A stretch of DNA of 64,000 nucleotides from Bacteroidota bacterium (GCA_023432985.1 JAEZEQ010000007.1:21313-85312); one strand, 5' to 3'. Numbered from the stretch's first letter, positions 27,686 through 37,104 are shown. Made by a program: numbers and translations. The notes: generated from the sequence alone by a model not told the origin.

Positions 27686-27693
27686 TACATTTG
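27686..27693 (+). promoter_or_regulatory. -7 promoter element
   Basis: TACATTTG lies 24 bases before the phosphoesterase start, with TTTT 19 bases upstream at the -33 position. Confidence 0.5.
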
Positions 27694-27717
27694 CAACATA
27701 AAATTTTTTATCAATAG

Positions 27718-29793
27718 ATGAGAAACCCTTTCTACACCATTTTGGCGCTTATGTGCCTTCAAATCAGCACCGCCTTTTCTCAGAATATTATTCGCGGTCC
27801 GTATCTTCAAAGTGTGACGCACGAAAGCATCATAGTGATGTGGCGTACGGATGTGCCGAGTGCTTCGAAAGTATGGATAGGCACGGATACCCTGGCATTA
27901 ACGCCTGTAAGTCAGACCTCGGCTTCAGTGACCAATCATATTGTGAAAATCAACAATTTATCGCCTTCTACGAAGTATTATTATGCAGTAGGAAACAGTA
28001 CGAATATTTTGGGTGGAGCAAGTGGTAAACATTATTTCAAGACCCATCCATTGCCTGGAACTCAAGTTCCTGTGCGCATTTGGGCAATTGGCGATTTTGG
28101 GAGAGGCAATAGCGGACAAGTGGCCGTGAAGCAATCCTTCGAAAATTATACCGGTAGTCGCGGTGCCGACGTATGGCTTTGGTTGGGTGATAATGCCTAC
28201 CAAGACGGCAAGGATTCCGAATATCAGAATCATGTTTTTGCCGTACCCGGATTTAGTGATATTTTTTCCTATACTCCATTTTGGCCTTCACCGGGTAATC
28301 ATGATTATAACACGGTATGGAGCGAAAGTACTCTATTGGGCATTCCTTATACCAATATTCCTTTAAGCGATCACGAAGGGCCTTATTTCGATATGGTAGA
28401 AGTGCCCAAATATGCTGAAGCGGGCGGATTTGCGAGTCAGCACGAAGTATTTTATTCCTTCGATTATGGAGATGTACATTTCCTTTCTCTGAATTCGGAA
28501 GTCTTCGATTATACCCTTTCTTATGACGGCATCAATCAGATGAAAAGCTGGATTACGCAGGATTTAAGTCAGAATACCCGTAAATTTACCATAGCTTATT
28601 TTCATCAACCGCCCTATTCCAAAGGATCGCATGATAGCGATGATGCTTATGAATTGGTTATGAAAGCGATGCGTGAGAAAGTAATACCTTTACTGGAAAG
28701 TTTCGATATAGACTTGGTGGTTTGTGGGCATAGTCACGTTTTCGAAAGAAGTTATCTCATCAAGGGGCATTATGGCAATTCGGCCAGTTTTAATGCAGCA
28801 ACCATGATGATGAATGCCACCTTAGGCAATATGCAGCAAGGCACGCCTTATGTGAAGGACGGCTCTTATGCCACACCTGAAGGAACGGTTTATGTGGTTT
28901 GCGGGAATTCGGGAAGTTCGGAATCGAGCCCCTCTTTGAATCACCCTGCCATGGCCTATACACACGGTGGTTCCAATGCAATGGGTTCCTTTATAATGGA
29001 TGTGTATAAAAACCGACTGGATGCTTATTATTTAAAATCAACGGGAGAAATCACCGATTCTTTTACCATACTTAAAAAGGATTTAATCATGAATCCCCAA
29101 GTGCCGCGCACTATTTGTGCGGGACAAAGTACGCTGCTTACGGCCGACTATTCCGGGGGATCGGATAATCTGACTTTTTTGTGGAATCCGGGAAATTTGA
29201 GTGGAGATTCTGTGCTTGTATCTCCGACTTCTAATACGACCTATACGCTTACAATTACCGATATGCTAACCGGACAAAGTCTTCAATCATCGGTACAAGT
29301 AAACATCTTATCAGGCCCAAATGCGCAAATAAGCGAAGTAATTCCCGGCACATTGGGCATTACAGATCCGGGTCCGGGCTTTAGTTTTCAATGGTATATA
29401 AACGGGAATCCGATTATGGGCGCGAATACACCCTATTATACCCCTGTGTTTAATGGCACTTATACCCTTGTTATCAGTTCTTCGAATGGATGTAATTATC
29501 AAACCGATCCATTTATATACCAAAATACTACTTCGCTAGAAAGTACCGTTTCGGAAAATGAAATTTCTGTATATCCTAATCCCAATAAGGGTTTGATGCA
29601 TATACGTATTCCCAAAGATGCCTTGGGATCGGAATTGAAATTGATGGATATATCCGGTAAGGAAGTATATACTAAACTGTGCACTTCAGAAGAAATGCCG
29701 TTAGAAATAAAAGACGTTGAGCCGGGCATGTATTTAATGCAAATATCGACTGCGACAAAGCGCTATACTACACAGGTATTACTAACCAAATAA
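27718..29793 (+). CDS. Purple-acid-phosphatase-like metallophosphoesterase with T9SS domain
   Basis: 691-residue secreted enzyme. A signal peptide is followed by a fibronectin-like N-terminal domain of purple acid phosphatases (about 22-110, IIRGPYLQSVTHESIIVMW). The metallophosphoesterase domain carries all five metal motifs (GDFGRGN, GDNAYQDGKDSEY, GNHDYN, YFHQPPYSKGSH, VVCGHSHVFERSY). Next are Ig-like repeats and a T9SS type A sorting domain (ISVYPNPNKGLMHIRI to VEPGMYLMQI). It probably releases phosphate from organic esters at the cell surface. It is followed 8 bases later by the glycine-rich T9SS protein gene, likely co-transcribed. Confidence 0.9.
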   Translation: MRNPFYTILALMCLQISTAFSQNIIRGPYLQSVTHESIIVMWRTDVPSASKVWIGTDTLALTPVSQTSASVTNHIVKINNLSPSTKYYYAVGNSTNILGGASGKHYFKTHPLPGTQVPVRIWAIGDFGRGNSGQVAVKQSFENYTGSRGADVWLWLGDNAYQDGKDSEYQNHVFAVPGFSDIFSYTPFWPSPGNHDYNTVWSESTLLGIPYTNIPLSDHEGPYFDMVEVPKYAEAGGFASQHEVFYSFDYGDVHFLSLNSEVFDYTLSYDGINQMKSWITQDLSQNTRKFTIAYFHQPPYSKGSHDSDDAYELVMKAMREKVIPLLESFDIDLVVCGHSHVFERSYLIKGHYGNSASFNAATMMMNATLGNMQQGTPYVKDGSYATPEGTVYVVCGNSGSSESSPSLNHPAMAYTHGGSNAMGSFIMDVYKNRLDAYYLKSTGEITDSFTILKKDLIMNPQVPRTICAGQSTLLTADYSGGSDNLTFLWNPGNLSGDSVLVSPTSNTTYTLTITDMLTGQSLQSSVQVNILSGPNAQISEVIPGTLGITDPGPGFSFQWYINGNPIMGANTPYYTPVFNGTYTLVISSSNGCNYQTDPFIYQNTTSLESTVSENEISVYPNPNKGLMHIRIPKDALGSELKLMDISGKEVYTKLCTSEEMPLEIKDVEPGMYLMQISTATKRYTTQVLLTK

Positions 29794-29801
29794 TATAGAT
29801 T

Positions 29802-31226
29802 ATGAAAAAACAATTACTTAGCATTGGGCTTATAGCTCTTGCTCCGATGGTCTTTTTCGGACAGACCAATCAGTTATTTACAACTGCCGGTCCGCATAAT
29901 TTCACCGTTCCAACGGGCGTACTTTCCGTAAAAGTGGAATGTGTGGGCGGGGGTGGTGCCGGTGGACGCGTGACGCCGAGTAATGTCTTCGACAATGATG
30001 CTGCCGGTGGTGGTGGCGGTGGCGCTTATGCGGCAGCCTTGGTGCCGGTGATTTCGGGCAATATTTATCCCGTTTTTGTGGGAGTAGGCGGCATTAATAA
30101 TGGCAGCAGCACCAATGGCGGAAATTCTTATTTCAACGATGGCTCGCTTGTGTTGGCGGCCGGAGGAACGACTCGTTCGGGCAATGATAATACGGCCGGA
30201 GTGGCGGGGGGACAAGCCTCTGCATCTGTCGGAACCATAAAATATAGCGGCGGAAACGGCGGAAACGGAAAGGAAAGCGATGCCGATGGCGGCGGCGGCG
30301 GTGGTGCAGCCGGAAGCACGGGCAATGGCAGCAATGGAGGAACCGTTAGCGCCGGTGGGGCTACGCCAAACTTTGGTGGTTATGGCGGACCCGGTGGAGC
30401 CAGCGGAGCCAATGGTCAGCCCGGAGGAGCCTATGGCGGCGGTGGCGGTGGATCCAGCGCCCAGGGAAGTAACGACCGTAATGGTGGTGCCGGGGCATCC
30501 GGACTCGTATCTGTAAGCTGGATATTAGTGAACTCGGTGACTCCGCTCTCCCTTTGTACAGGCTCGAATGAGGATATAGTCCTAAGCGGAGAAAATTTAA
30601 CTCAGATCGACTCGGTAGTTATCGGTGGCAATCAGGTTGCTTTTAACTCTATCGATAATCAGACCATTACGGTAAACGAAAGTGCACTTAGTCAGGGTGG
30701 CAGCATAATCGTATATAGTCAGAATGGTGCATTTATGTATACCCAAACCTTGCAATATGTTTCCAATAGCGTAAACCCGATTGTAAGCGGAATGACTATT
30801 GCAGCCAATTATTCGGGTGGTGCTACGGCGACTTATCAGTGGTATGATTGTCTCAATGGCAATGCGCCTATTGCAGGAGCTACACAAGATCAATATACAA
30901 GCAGTGTAAACGGATTGTATTCCGTTACCGTTATCGAAAACGGTTGTACGGTTTCATCGCCATGTGTGGCTTTGGTTTCGGCTTCTGTTGAAAATGCGGC
31001 TCAGGATCTGATTTCGGTTTATCCCAATCCGACCCAAGATGTCTTACATATTTCGAGTGCTACTGCGCAGATCGAAAATATAGAAATATGGACCATGAGC
31101 GGACAGCTTATGCATCGTTATGATGCGGTTCAAACCTTGTCTTTGCAAGCTTTGCCGAAAGGAATTTATCTAATCAAAATTCAAAGCAATAAAGGTATAT
31201 CCTTGCATAAAATAGCATTGCACTAA
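29802..31226 (+). CDS. Glycine-rich T9SS-secreted protein
   Basis: 474 residues. A signal peptide (about 1-20) is followed by a glycine-rich domain (about 45-240) with long Gly/Ala/Ser runs (GGGGAGGRV, AAGGGGGGAYAAALVP, GGNGGNGK, SNGGTVSAGG), a form known from surface and fibre-like proteins. Then come two immunoglobulin/TIG-like domains (about 243-390) and a T9SS type A sorting domain (ISVYPNPTQDVLHISS to ALPKGIYLIKIQ). G+C is higher in the glycine stretch, as expected from GGN codons. It lies directly downstream of the phosphoesterase and ends at a terminator. Its function is likely structural or adhesive, inferred only from composition. Confidence 0.82.
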   Translation: MKKQLLSIGLIALAPMVFFGQTNQLFTTAGPHNFTVPTGVLSVKVECVGGGGAGGRVTPSNVFDNDAAGGGGGGAYAAALVPVISGNIYPVFVGVGGINNGSSTNGGNSYFNDGSLVLAAGGTTRSGNDNTAGVAGGQASASVGTIKYSGGNGGNGKESDADGGGGGGAAGSTGNGSNGGTVSAGGATPNFGGYGGPGGASGANGQPGGAYGGGGGGSSAQGSNDRNGGAGASGLVSVSWILVNSVTPLSLCTGSNEDIVLSGENLTQIDSVVIGGNQVAFNSIDNQTITVNESALSQGGSIIVYSQNGAFMYTQTLQYVSNSVNPIVSGMTIAANYSGGATATYQWYDCLNGNAPIAGATQDQYTSSVNGLYSVTVIENGCTVSSPCVALVSASVENAAQDLISVYPNPTQDVLHISSATAQIENIEIWTMSGQLMHRYDAVQTLSLQALPKGIYLIKIQSNKGISLHKIALH

Positions 31227-31245
31227 ACTTGTTCTATTGCTTTAT

Positions 31246-31281
31246 AAAAGGTCTGTTCGGTTTAGGGCAGACCTTTTTTTT
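31246..31281 (+). terminator. Intrinsic terminator
   Basis: AAAAGGTCTG (31246-31255) pairs with CAGACCTTTT (31268-31277), then T-run. It ends the phosphoesterase/glycine-rich transcript. Confidence 0.85.
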
Positions 31282-31299
31282 GCGCATGAAAAAAGGGGG

Positions 31300-31490
31300 A
31301 ACATAGAAGTCAGCCCTTTGCACAGCGTGCCGGATACCCGCCGTGGTGCTAGCAGGCCCGGTTTTCAAGTATGAAAAAAATGGGAAAAAAATGGGAAATT
31401 TTGCGAGAAATTTGCCTGCGTACATCCCAAGGGTAGCCGGTTTGGCGGAAAGATGGGGGGAGGCGCATTTGCCCACGCCAAAGCAAGAAA
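31300..31490. other. G+C-rich intergenic element of unknown nature
   Basis: Within a 320-base gap, two stretches are far richer in G+C than the surrounding genome: 31321-31370 is 32/50 G+C and 31431-31480 is 33/50. Between them is an A-rich segment with an AAAAAAATGGG unit repeated twice. The second block forms a stem TTTGGCG (31441-31447) with CGCCAAA (31476-31482), and the first has GCAC/GTGC and CCGG/CCGG pairings. The minus strand is open for 100 codons across it, but the translation looks like non-coding sequence. It may be a structured RNA or a dispersed intergenic repeat. No second copy was noticed in this window. Confidence 0.45.
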
Positions 31491-31519
31491 AAGAGAAGAA
31501 GCGATTCATAATAAAATAG

Positions 31520-31527
31520 TACCTTTG
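31520..31527 (+). promoter_or_regulatory. -7 promoter element of dusB
   Basis: TACCTTTG lies 20 bases before the ATG of dusB. No good -33 element is seen. Confidence 0.5.
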
Positions 31528-31547
31528 CCCCTTCATTCGAGAGAAAT

Positions 31548-32525
31548 ATGCCTCAAATTGGTTCCATTATTTTACCGGAATTCCCCTTACTTCTTGCGCC
31601 TATGGAGGATGTAAGCGATCCACCGTTCAGGGTACTTTGCAAAGAATACGGTGCCGATTTAATGTATTCGGAATTTATCAGCAGCGAAGGATTGATTCGG
31701 GAGGCGATAAAGAGCAAGAAAAAGCTCGATTTTCATGAGGTAGAAAGGCCGATCGGCATACAGATTTTTGGTGGCGACGAAGAGGCTATGGCCGAGAGTG
31801 CGCGCATTGTGGAGACTGTAAATCCGGATTTGGTAGATATAAATTTCGGTTGTCCCGTCAAAAAAGTAGTGTGTAAAGGGGCAGGTGCGGCTGTGTTGAA
31901 AGATGTGGATTTGATGGTGCGGTTGACTAAGGCTGTGGTAGATAGTACGCGTTTGCCGGTGACCGTAAAGACCAGATTGGGCTGGGATGAGTCGACAAAA
32001 AACATAGAAGAAGTAGCCGAGCGTTTGCAAGATATTGGGATAAAAGCCTTGAGCATACATGGGCGTACGCGGGCGCAGTTGTACAAAGGCGAGGCCGACT
32101 GGAGTCTGATAGCCAAAGTGAAAAATAATCCCCGCATACATATACCCATATTTGGAAACGGAGACATAAATACGCCTCAAAAAGCGGTGGAATATAAGAA
32201 CAGATACGGGGTCGACGGGATAATGATTGGTCGTGCCAGCATTGGTTCGCCTTGGTTTTTCAAGCAAGTAAAACATTATATAAAAACGGGCGAATTATTA
32301 GATCCGCCGTTGATTTCGGAGCGTGCCGAAGTAGCAAAACGCCATTTGATAATGGCCATGGAATGGAAGGGAGAGCGCACCGGGATTATGGAAACGCGGG
32401 CACATTATGCCAATTATTTCAAAGGAATTCCCGATTTTAAACCCTTTAGAACCCGTTTGGTTTCCTTAGAAAATGCCGATGAATTATTGGCCACTTTTGA
32501 TGAAATTGCACAAATGTCCATTTAG
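31548..32525 (+). CDS. dusB: tRNA-dihydrouridine synthase B
   Basis: 325-residue flavoenzyme that reduces uridine to dihydrouridine in tRNA. It has the TIM-barrel start LLLAPMEDVSDPPFR, the motif YSEFISSEGL, the catalytic cysteine block NFGCPVKKVVCKGAGAAVL, and the FMN-binding IFGNGDI and DGIMIGRASIG. Length and motif order are standard for the DusB group, although which tRNA position it modifies cannot be read here. It appears to be a single gene, 80 bases before panD. Confidence 0.93.
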   Translation: MPQIGSIILPEFPLLLAPMEDVSDPPFRVLCKEYGADLMYSEFISSEGLIREAIKSKKKLDFHEVERPIGIQIFGGDEEAMAESARIVETVNPDLVDINFGCPVKKVVCKGAGAAVLKDVDLMVRLTKAVVDSTRLPVTVKTRLGWDESTKNIEEVAERLQDIGIKALSIHGRTRAQLYKGEADWSLIAKVKNNPRIHIPIFGNGDINTPQKAVEYKNRYGVDGIMIGRASIGSPWFFKQVKHYIKTGELLDPPLISERAEVAKRHLIMAMEWKGERTGIMETRAHYANYFKGIPDFKPFRTRLVSLENADELLATFDEIAQMSI

Positions 32526-32590
32526 TTAACCCTTTTTTTATTCCATTTTCAATAGAGTTGAATCCATTCTTTCACATTTAAAAAATTACA

Positions 32591-32598
32591 TAACTTTG
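32591..32598 (+). promoter_or_regulatory. -7 promoter element immediately before panD
   Basis: TAACTTTG ends only seven bases before the panD ATG (32606). If it is used, the transcript would have a leader of about five bases or less. Confidence 0.45.
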
Positions 32599-32605
32599 CA
32601 GCACT

Positions 32606-32956
32606 ATGTTAGTAACAGTTCTGAAATCAAAAATACACCGTGTGCATGTTACTGAGGCCAATTTAGATTATATTGGTTCGGTTACCATTGACGAAGATTT
32701 AATCGATGCGGCGAACCTAATCGAGGGGGAGCAAGTCCATATATTCAATTATGCCAATGGAGAGCGTTTTATTACCTATGTAATCAAAGGCGAAAGAGGT
32801 TCGGGCGTAATTTGTCTGAATGGTCCGGCATCCTTTAAAGTGAGTCTTGGCGATCATGTAATCATAGTAGCCTATGCCATGATGACCGATGAGGAGGCAC
32901 GTCTTTTTAAACCTTCGGTAATATTTCCGGATACTGAAACCAATACACTTTTATAA
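32606..32956 (+). CDS. panD: Aspartate 1-decarboxylase
   Basis: 116-residue pyruvoyl enzyme that makes beta-alanine for pantothenate and CoA synthesis. The self-cleavage site Gly24-Ser25 ([12 protein letters not shown]) is intact, as are the conserved [10 protein letters not shown] and GVICLNGPA blocks. The N-terminus ([18 protein letters not shown]) matches the family from its first residue, confirming the start codon. The next gene begins at the base after the stop. panC is not in the window. Confidence 0.95.
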   Translation: MLVTVLKSKIHRVHVTEANLDYIGSVTIDEDLIDAANLIEGEQVHIFNYANGERFITYVIKGERGSGVICLNGPASFKVSLGDHVIIVAYAMMTDEEARLFKPSVIFPDTETNTLL

Positions 32957-33949
32957 ATGACGTCGTCGCGTCGAAGCAATCTCATAAAAGTACTCATTTT
33001 TGGGGGTTTGGGTCTATTGCTGGTATGGCTTAGTCTGAAATCAGTTCCCTTCGACGTATTGGCTTTGCATTTTTCTTCGGCCGATTATGTGTGGATACTG
33101 CTGGCTATGTTCATAGGCCTCATTAGCCATATTCTTCGTGCCTTAAGGTGGAATCAATTGCTTAATCCGCTCGGATATCGCATAAAATTTGTGAATGCCA
33201 TGGCGGCGATAATGATTGGATATTTATTTAATCTGGCCATACCGCGCAGTGGCGAAATTGCCCGTTGCGGCATAGCCCAAACTTATGACGATGTGCCTAT
33301 ACAAACCTCTATTGGAACGGTGGTATTGGAGCGCATTATCGATTTATTTTTTCTGGCCTTAGCCTTTTTGCTCACCTTTATTTTTGAGTATGAGCGCATA
33401 TTTGCTTATGCGCAAGAAAATATATTCAAGCCTTTGATACAGCTCAGTGAGAATAGTTGGTTTGGGCCTATGGTAGTAGTATTGATTTTGGGCGGAATGG
33501 TGGCCGTATATTTCTTGTTTTTTCGTCGGAGAAATGCGAAAAAAAACAAGGTAAACGAGTTGATATCCGGATTTGCAGATGGCTTGAAATCGGTTACTAA
33601 GGTTAAAAATCCGCTTTTATTTTTCGCCTATTCTGCCGGAATATGGCTTGCCTATTATCTCATGCTTTATGTCGGATTTTATGCTTTCGACGGATTATCA
33701 TCCGTAAGTCCCTCTGCCGCATTAGCCGTATTTTCCTTTGGCACCGTTGCGATGATCATTACCCCCGGAGGCATTGGAGCCTATCCCATACTTATAGGAA
33801 ATATATTGGCTTTATATGAGGTTTCGGTGGGATTGGGGAATAGTTTCGGCTGGATAATCTGGGGAGCTCAGACCATACTTATAATTTTAACCGGAGCTTT
33901 ATCTTTATTTTTCCTTCCTATTTATAATGCTAAATTTGTGAAGTCATGA
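32957..33949 (+). CDS. LPG-synthase-type (UPF0104/YbhN) membrane protein
   Basis: 330-residue integral membrane protein of the lysylphosphatidylglycerol-synthase transmembrane family, with about seven to eight helices. Family blocks are LISHILRALRWNQLLNP, NLAIPRSGEIARCGI, ERIIDLFFLALAFL and ITPGGIGAYPILIG. Without a catalytic domain, such proteins are thought to act as lipid flippases or in envelope lipid handling; the substrate is unknown. It starts immediately after panD and overlaps the next gene by 4 bases, so the three form an operon. Confidence 0.85.
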   Translation: MTSSRRSNLIKVLIFGGLGLLLVWLSLKSVPFDVLALHFSSADYVWILLAMFIGLISHILRALRWNQLLNPLGYRIKFVNAMAAIMIGYLFNLAIPRSGEIARCGIAQTYDDVPIQTSIGTVVLERIIDLFFLALAFLLTFIFEYERIFAYAQENIFKPLIQLSENSWFGPMVVVLILGGMVAVYFLFFRRRNAKKNKVNELISGFADGLKSVTKVKNPLLFFAYSAGIWLAYYLMLYVGFYAFDGLSSVSPSAALAVFSFGTVAMIITPGGIGAYPILIGNILALYEVSVGLGNSFGWIIWGAQTILIILTGALSLFFLPIYNAKFVKS

Positions 33950-34434
33950 TGTCAGAATACATATCCAAAAAAATTATTTCGGGAGTCGAAATAGACCGCT
34001 ATGCGTATAGAATGCGTTTTATAGAAAAGAAAATTGTATTCACCAATGGGTGTTTCGATATTTTGCATCGCGGGCATTTAGAATATTTACAAGCGGCTTC
34101 GGATATGGGCGATATATTGATCGTAGGCTTGAACAGTGATGCTTCGGTAAAAGCCTTAAAAGGCGATGATCGTCCCCTGATACAACAAGATGATCGTGCT
34201 ATGGCATTGGCTTCTTTGGCCTTTGTAGATGCGGTTATACTTTTCGACGAGGATAATCCTATGGAATTAATTCAACGCACTAATCCGCACGTACTTGTGA
34301 AAGGCGGCGATTATACGGAAGCCACCGTAGTGGGTGCGGAATGGGTGAAATCGAAGGGGGGACGTGTTGAAATAATCCCATTTAAAGAAGGCTATAGCAC
34401 GAGTGCCCTGATTCAGAAAATCCAGTCGCTATAA
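33946..34434 (+). CDS. rfaE2: Heptose-1-phosphate adenylyltransferase-type nucleotidyltransferase
   Basis: 162-residue cytidylyltransferase-fold enzyme of the RfaE2/HldE C-terminal type, which activates D-glycero-beta-D-manno-heptose 1-phosphate for LPS core synthesis. The nucleotide-binding FTNGCFDILHRGHLEYL (HxGH motif), LIVGLNSDASVKALKG, LVKGGDYTEATVVGAEWV and the C-terminal GYSTSALIQKI are all present. The kinase half of HldE is absent, as usual in Bacteroidota. The start ATG overlaps the stop of the flippase-like gene by 4 bases. Confidence 0.88.
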   Translation: MMSEYISKKIISGVEIDRYAYRMRFIEKKIVFTNGCFDILHRGHLEYLQAASDMGDILIVGLNSDASVKALKGDDRPLIQQDDRAMALASLAFVDAVILFDEDNPMELIQRTNPHVLVKGGDYTEATVVGAEWVKSKGGRVEIIPFKEGYSTSALIQKIQSL

Positions 34435-34455
34435 ATTTCTTTTAAAAAAGAGCTA

Positions 34456-37104
34456 TTAAATCAGTCCTTTCGCCTTTTGAATGGCTGCATGTAAAGCATC
34501 GGTATTTTTGCCGCCTGCTGTTGCAAAGAAAGGTTGTCCGCCTCCGCTGCCTTGAATTTCGGTGGCGATTTCTTTCACCAATTGTACGGCATTTTTCCCT
34601 TTATCCACTAAGTTTTGGCTAATAAACACGTGCAATCCTGCTTTCCCGTCTTTTTGCGTTCCGAAAACGGCAATCAGATTCTCTTTTTCCTGTTTCCAGG
34701 CAAAGGCAATACTCTTGATTTGATCGGCTTGTAAATGTGTTTCTACGCCAATAAAAGCTATATCTCCTATTTGTTCCACTTCGTTCAACAAGCTTATTTT
34801 GGCTGCTTCGGTTTCCTTATTTTTCAAGCTTTCCAATTCCTTTTGGAGTACAGCTTCCCTATGCAGAAGTTCTTCTATATTTTTGAGGGGATTTCCGCTG
34901 CTGCGCAATATTTTTTTAATTGCCTGTAAGGTGTTTTCCTGTTCCTCTATATAGCTTTCGGCAGCTTCGGAGCTTATGGCTTCTATACGTCTTACTCCGG
35001 CTGCTACGGCCGTTTCGGTGATAATTTTAAAAAATCCGATTTCTCCGCTGGCCTGCACATGCGTACCCCCACAGAGTTCTACACTGTAGCTGTCGTCGAA
35101 GCTTACTACGCGAACCGTATCGCCATATTTTTCTCCAAACAGGGCCATAGCACCTTTGGCTTTTGCTTCATCGATGGGCATTTCGCGAATTTCGGATTTA
35201 ATATTAGCGCGAATTTGGGCATTTACCATACGTTCTATAGCGCGAATTTCATCTTCATTTACTTTTGCAAAATGCGAAAAGTCGAAACGCAGAGCCCGGT
35301 CATTTACCAGAGATCCTTTTTGTTCGACATGCGTACCCAGTACCTTGCGGAGCGCGGCGTGCAATAGGTGTGTGGCGCTGTGATTGGCTTGAGTCAAACG
35401 GCGTTTGTCCGAGTCCACCTTAGCCTTGAATGAGGCTTGCGGATTCGTGGGTAATTGTTCGCTTAGGTGTACAATAATCCCATTTTCTTTTTGGGTATCC
35501 AGAATCTGAATTTGTTCATGCCCAAAGTCGAAAATTCCGCTATCCCCAATTTGTCCCCCACCTTCTGGATAGAAAGGTGTTTGTGTGAGAACGAACTGGT
35601 AGCGGGTTTTATTTTTCACCGTAATTTTGCGGTATCGGGTGATTTGTGTTTCGCATTCCAATTGACTATAGCCTACAAAATGCGAAGGGATTATATTTTC
35701 GGCATCGCCTTGAATAAAAATCCAGTCGTCGGTGCTGACTTGTGTAGCTTTACGGGAGCGGTTTTTTTGTTCTTCCAGGGCTTCGCGGAATGCGACTTCG
35801 TCGACACTAAGTCCGTTTTCTCGTGCAATTAATCCCGTTAAATCGAGCGGAAAGCCGTATGTATCATAGAGTTCGAACACGGCGCGTCCATCGATAATAT
35901 TTTCATTTTTCAGCTGCGTTTCGCGCATCAGGTTTTCTATGCGTTGAAGTCCGCTTTCCAGGGTTTTGTAAAAAGAGCTTTCCTCTTCGAGGATTACCTT
36001 TTCGATTAGATTTTTTTGAGCGATTAATTCGGGGAAAGCCTCTCCCATTTCCTTTTCGAGCACTTCGACGAGGTTGTGCATAAAGGGCTGACGGAGGTTG
36101 AGGGTTTGGTATCCGTATCGGATGGCTCGGCGTAAAATACGTCGGATGACATAACCGGCACCGGTATTGGAAGGAAGTTGTCCGTCCGCAATAGAAAAAG
36201 AAATAGCCCGGATATGATCGGCAATAACGCGAATGGCTATATTGATTTTTTCTTCCTGCGTGGTCGGATTTTGGTCGTTAGGCACATATTTTTTGCCGCT
36301 GATTTCCTCAATTTTAGCAATAATGCCCGAGAAAACATCCGTATCGTAATTGCTTTGTTTTTGTTGAAGAACGCGCACCAGTCTTTCGAAGCCCATTCCT
36401 GTGTCTACATGTTGTTTGGGAAGTTTTACGAGCGATTGATCCGCTTTTCTTTCAAACTCCATAAATACATTATTCCAGATTTCGATAACCTGTGGATGAT
36501 CGGCGTTTACTAGTGTGGCGCCGTCGATATTTGTACGCTCGGCATTAGAACGTCCGTCGTAGTGAATTTCGGTACAAGGGCCGCAGGGACCCACTTCGCC
36601 CATTTCCCAAAAATTATCCTTTTTATTTCCTTTAAGAATGCGAGAGGGATCTATGAATTGCGTCCATGTATCATAGGCTTCCTGATCGAAGGGAACTCCT
36701 TCGGCCTCATTGCCTTCGAATACGGTAACATAAAGTCTTTCGGGGTCAATTTTATAGACTTTGGTCAGTAATTCCCATGCCCAGCTGATGGCTTCTTTTT
36801 TGAAATAATCTCCAAAGCTCCAGTTGCCCAGCATTTCGAACATGGTATGGTGATAAGTATCCACGCCAACCTCTTCCAGGTCATTATGTTTTCCCGAAAC
36901 ACGCAAACATTTTTGAGTATCTGCAACGCGGGGATATTGCACAGGGGCATTTCCCAGGAAAATTTCTTTAAAGGGGGCCATTCCGCTATTGTTGAACATG
37001 AGCGTAGGATCTCCCTTAACCACCATGGGAGCAGAGGCTAAAATCTGATGTCCTTTCGAAGCGAAGAAATCTAAAAAGGTTTTACGAACTAAGTTTGCCT
37101 GCAT
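34456..37104 (-). CDS. alaS: Alanyl-tRNA synthetase
   Basis: 882-residue class II synthetase. Catalytic core at the N-terminus (FLDFFASKGHQILASAPMVVKGDPTLMFNNSGMAPFK), then the editing domain with its zinc-type motifs (ANHSATHLLHAALRKVLGTHVEQKGS and VELCGGTHVQASGEIGFF), and the C-terminal C-Ala domain ending GGGQPFFATAGGKN. All editing residues appear intact. A minus-strand -7 element (TACCTTTG, 37166-37173) lies upstream. It is divergent from the M23 peptidase gene. Confidence 0.97.
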   Translation of the reverse strand: MQANLVRKTFLDFFASKGHQILASAPMVVKGDPTLMFNNSGMAPFKEIFLGNAPVQYPRVADTQKCLRVSGKHNDLEEVGVDTYHHTMFEMLGNWSFGDYFKKEAISWAWELLTKVYKIDPERLYVTVFEGNEAEGVPFDQEAYDTWTQFIDPSRILKGNKKDNFWEMGEVGPCGPCTEIHYDGRSNAERTNIDGATLVNADHPQVIEIWNNVFMEFERKADQSLVKLPKQHVDTGMGFERLVRVLQQKQSNYDTDVFSGIIAKIEEISGKKYVPNDQNPTTQEEKINIAIRVIADHIRAISFSIADGQLPSNTGAGYVIRRILRRAIRYGYQTLNLRQPFMHNLVEVLEKEMGEAFPELIAQKNLIEKVILEEESSFYKTLESGLQRIENLMRETQLKNENIIDGRAVFELYDTYGFPLDLTGLIARENGLSVDEVAFREALEEQKNRSRKATQVSTDDWIFIQGDAENIIPSHFVGYSQLECETQITRYRKITVKNKTRYQFVLTQTPFYPEGGGQIGDSGIFDFGHEQIQILDTQKENGIIVHLSEQLPTNPQASFKAKVDSDKRRLTQANHSATHLLHAALRKVLGTHVEQKGSLVNDRALRFDFSHFAKVNEDEIRAIERMVNAQIRANIKSEIREMPIDEAKAKGAMALFGEKYGDTVRVVSFDDSYSVELCGGTHVQASGEIGFFKIITETAVAAGVRRIEAISSEAAESYIEEQENTLQAIKKILRSSGNPLKNIEELLHREAVLQKELESLKNKETEAAKISLLNEVEQIGDIAFIGVETHLQADQIKSIAFAWKQEKENLIAVFGTQKDGKAGLHVFISQNLVDKGKNAVQLVKEIATEIQGSGGGQPFFATAGGKNTDALHAAIQKAKGLI

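Noticed and set aside
31234..31536. 100-codon minus-strand open frame across the G+C-rich element
   Set aside because: It runs through a plus-strand terminator and the dusB promoter region, begins near dusB, and its translation (Pro/Phe-rich, no recognisable fold) looks non-coding. The DNA itself is listed as an unexplained element.
31659..32276. 205-codon open frame on the minus strand within dusB
   Set aside because: It is entirely antisense to a well-conserved enzyme gene and has no recognisable protein character.
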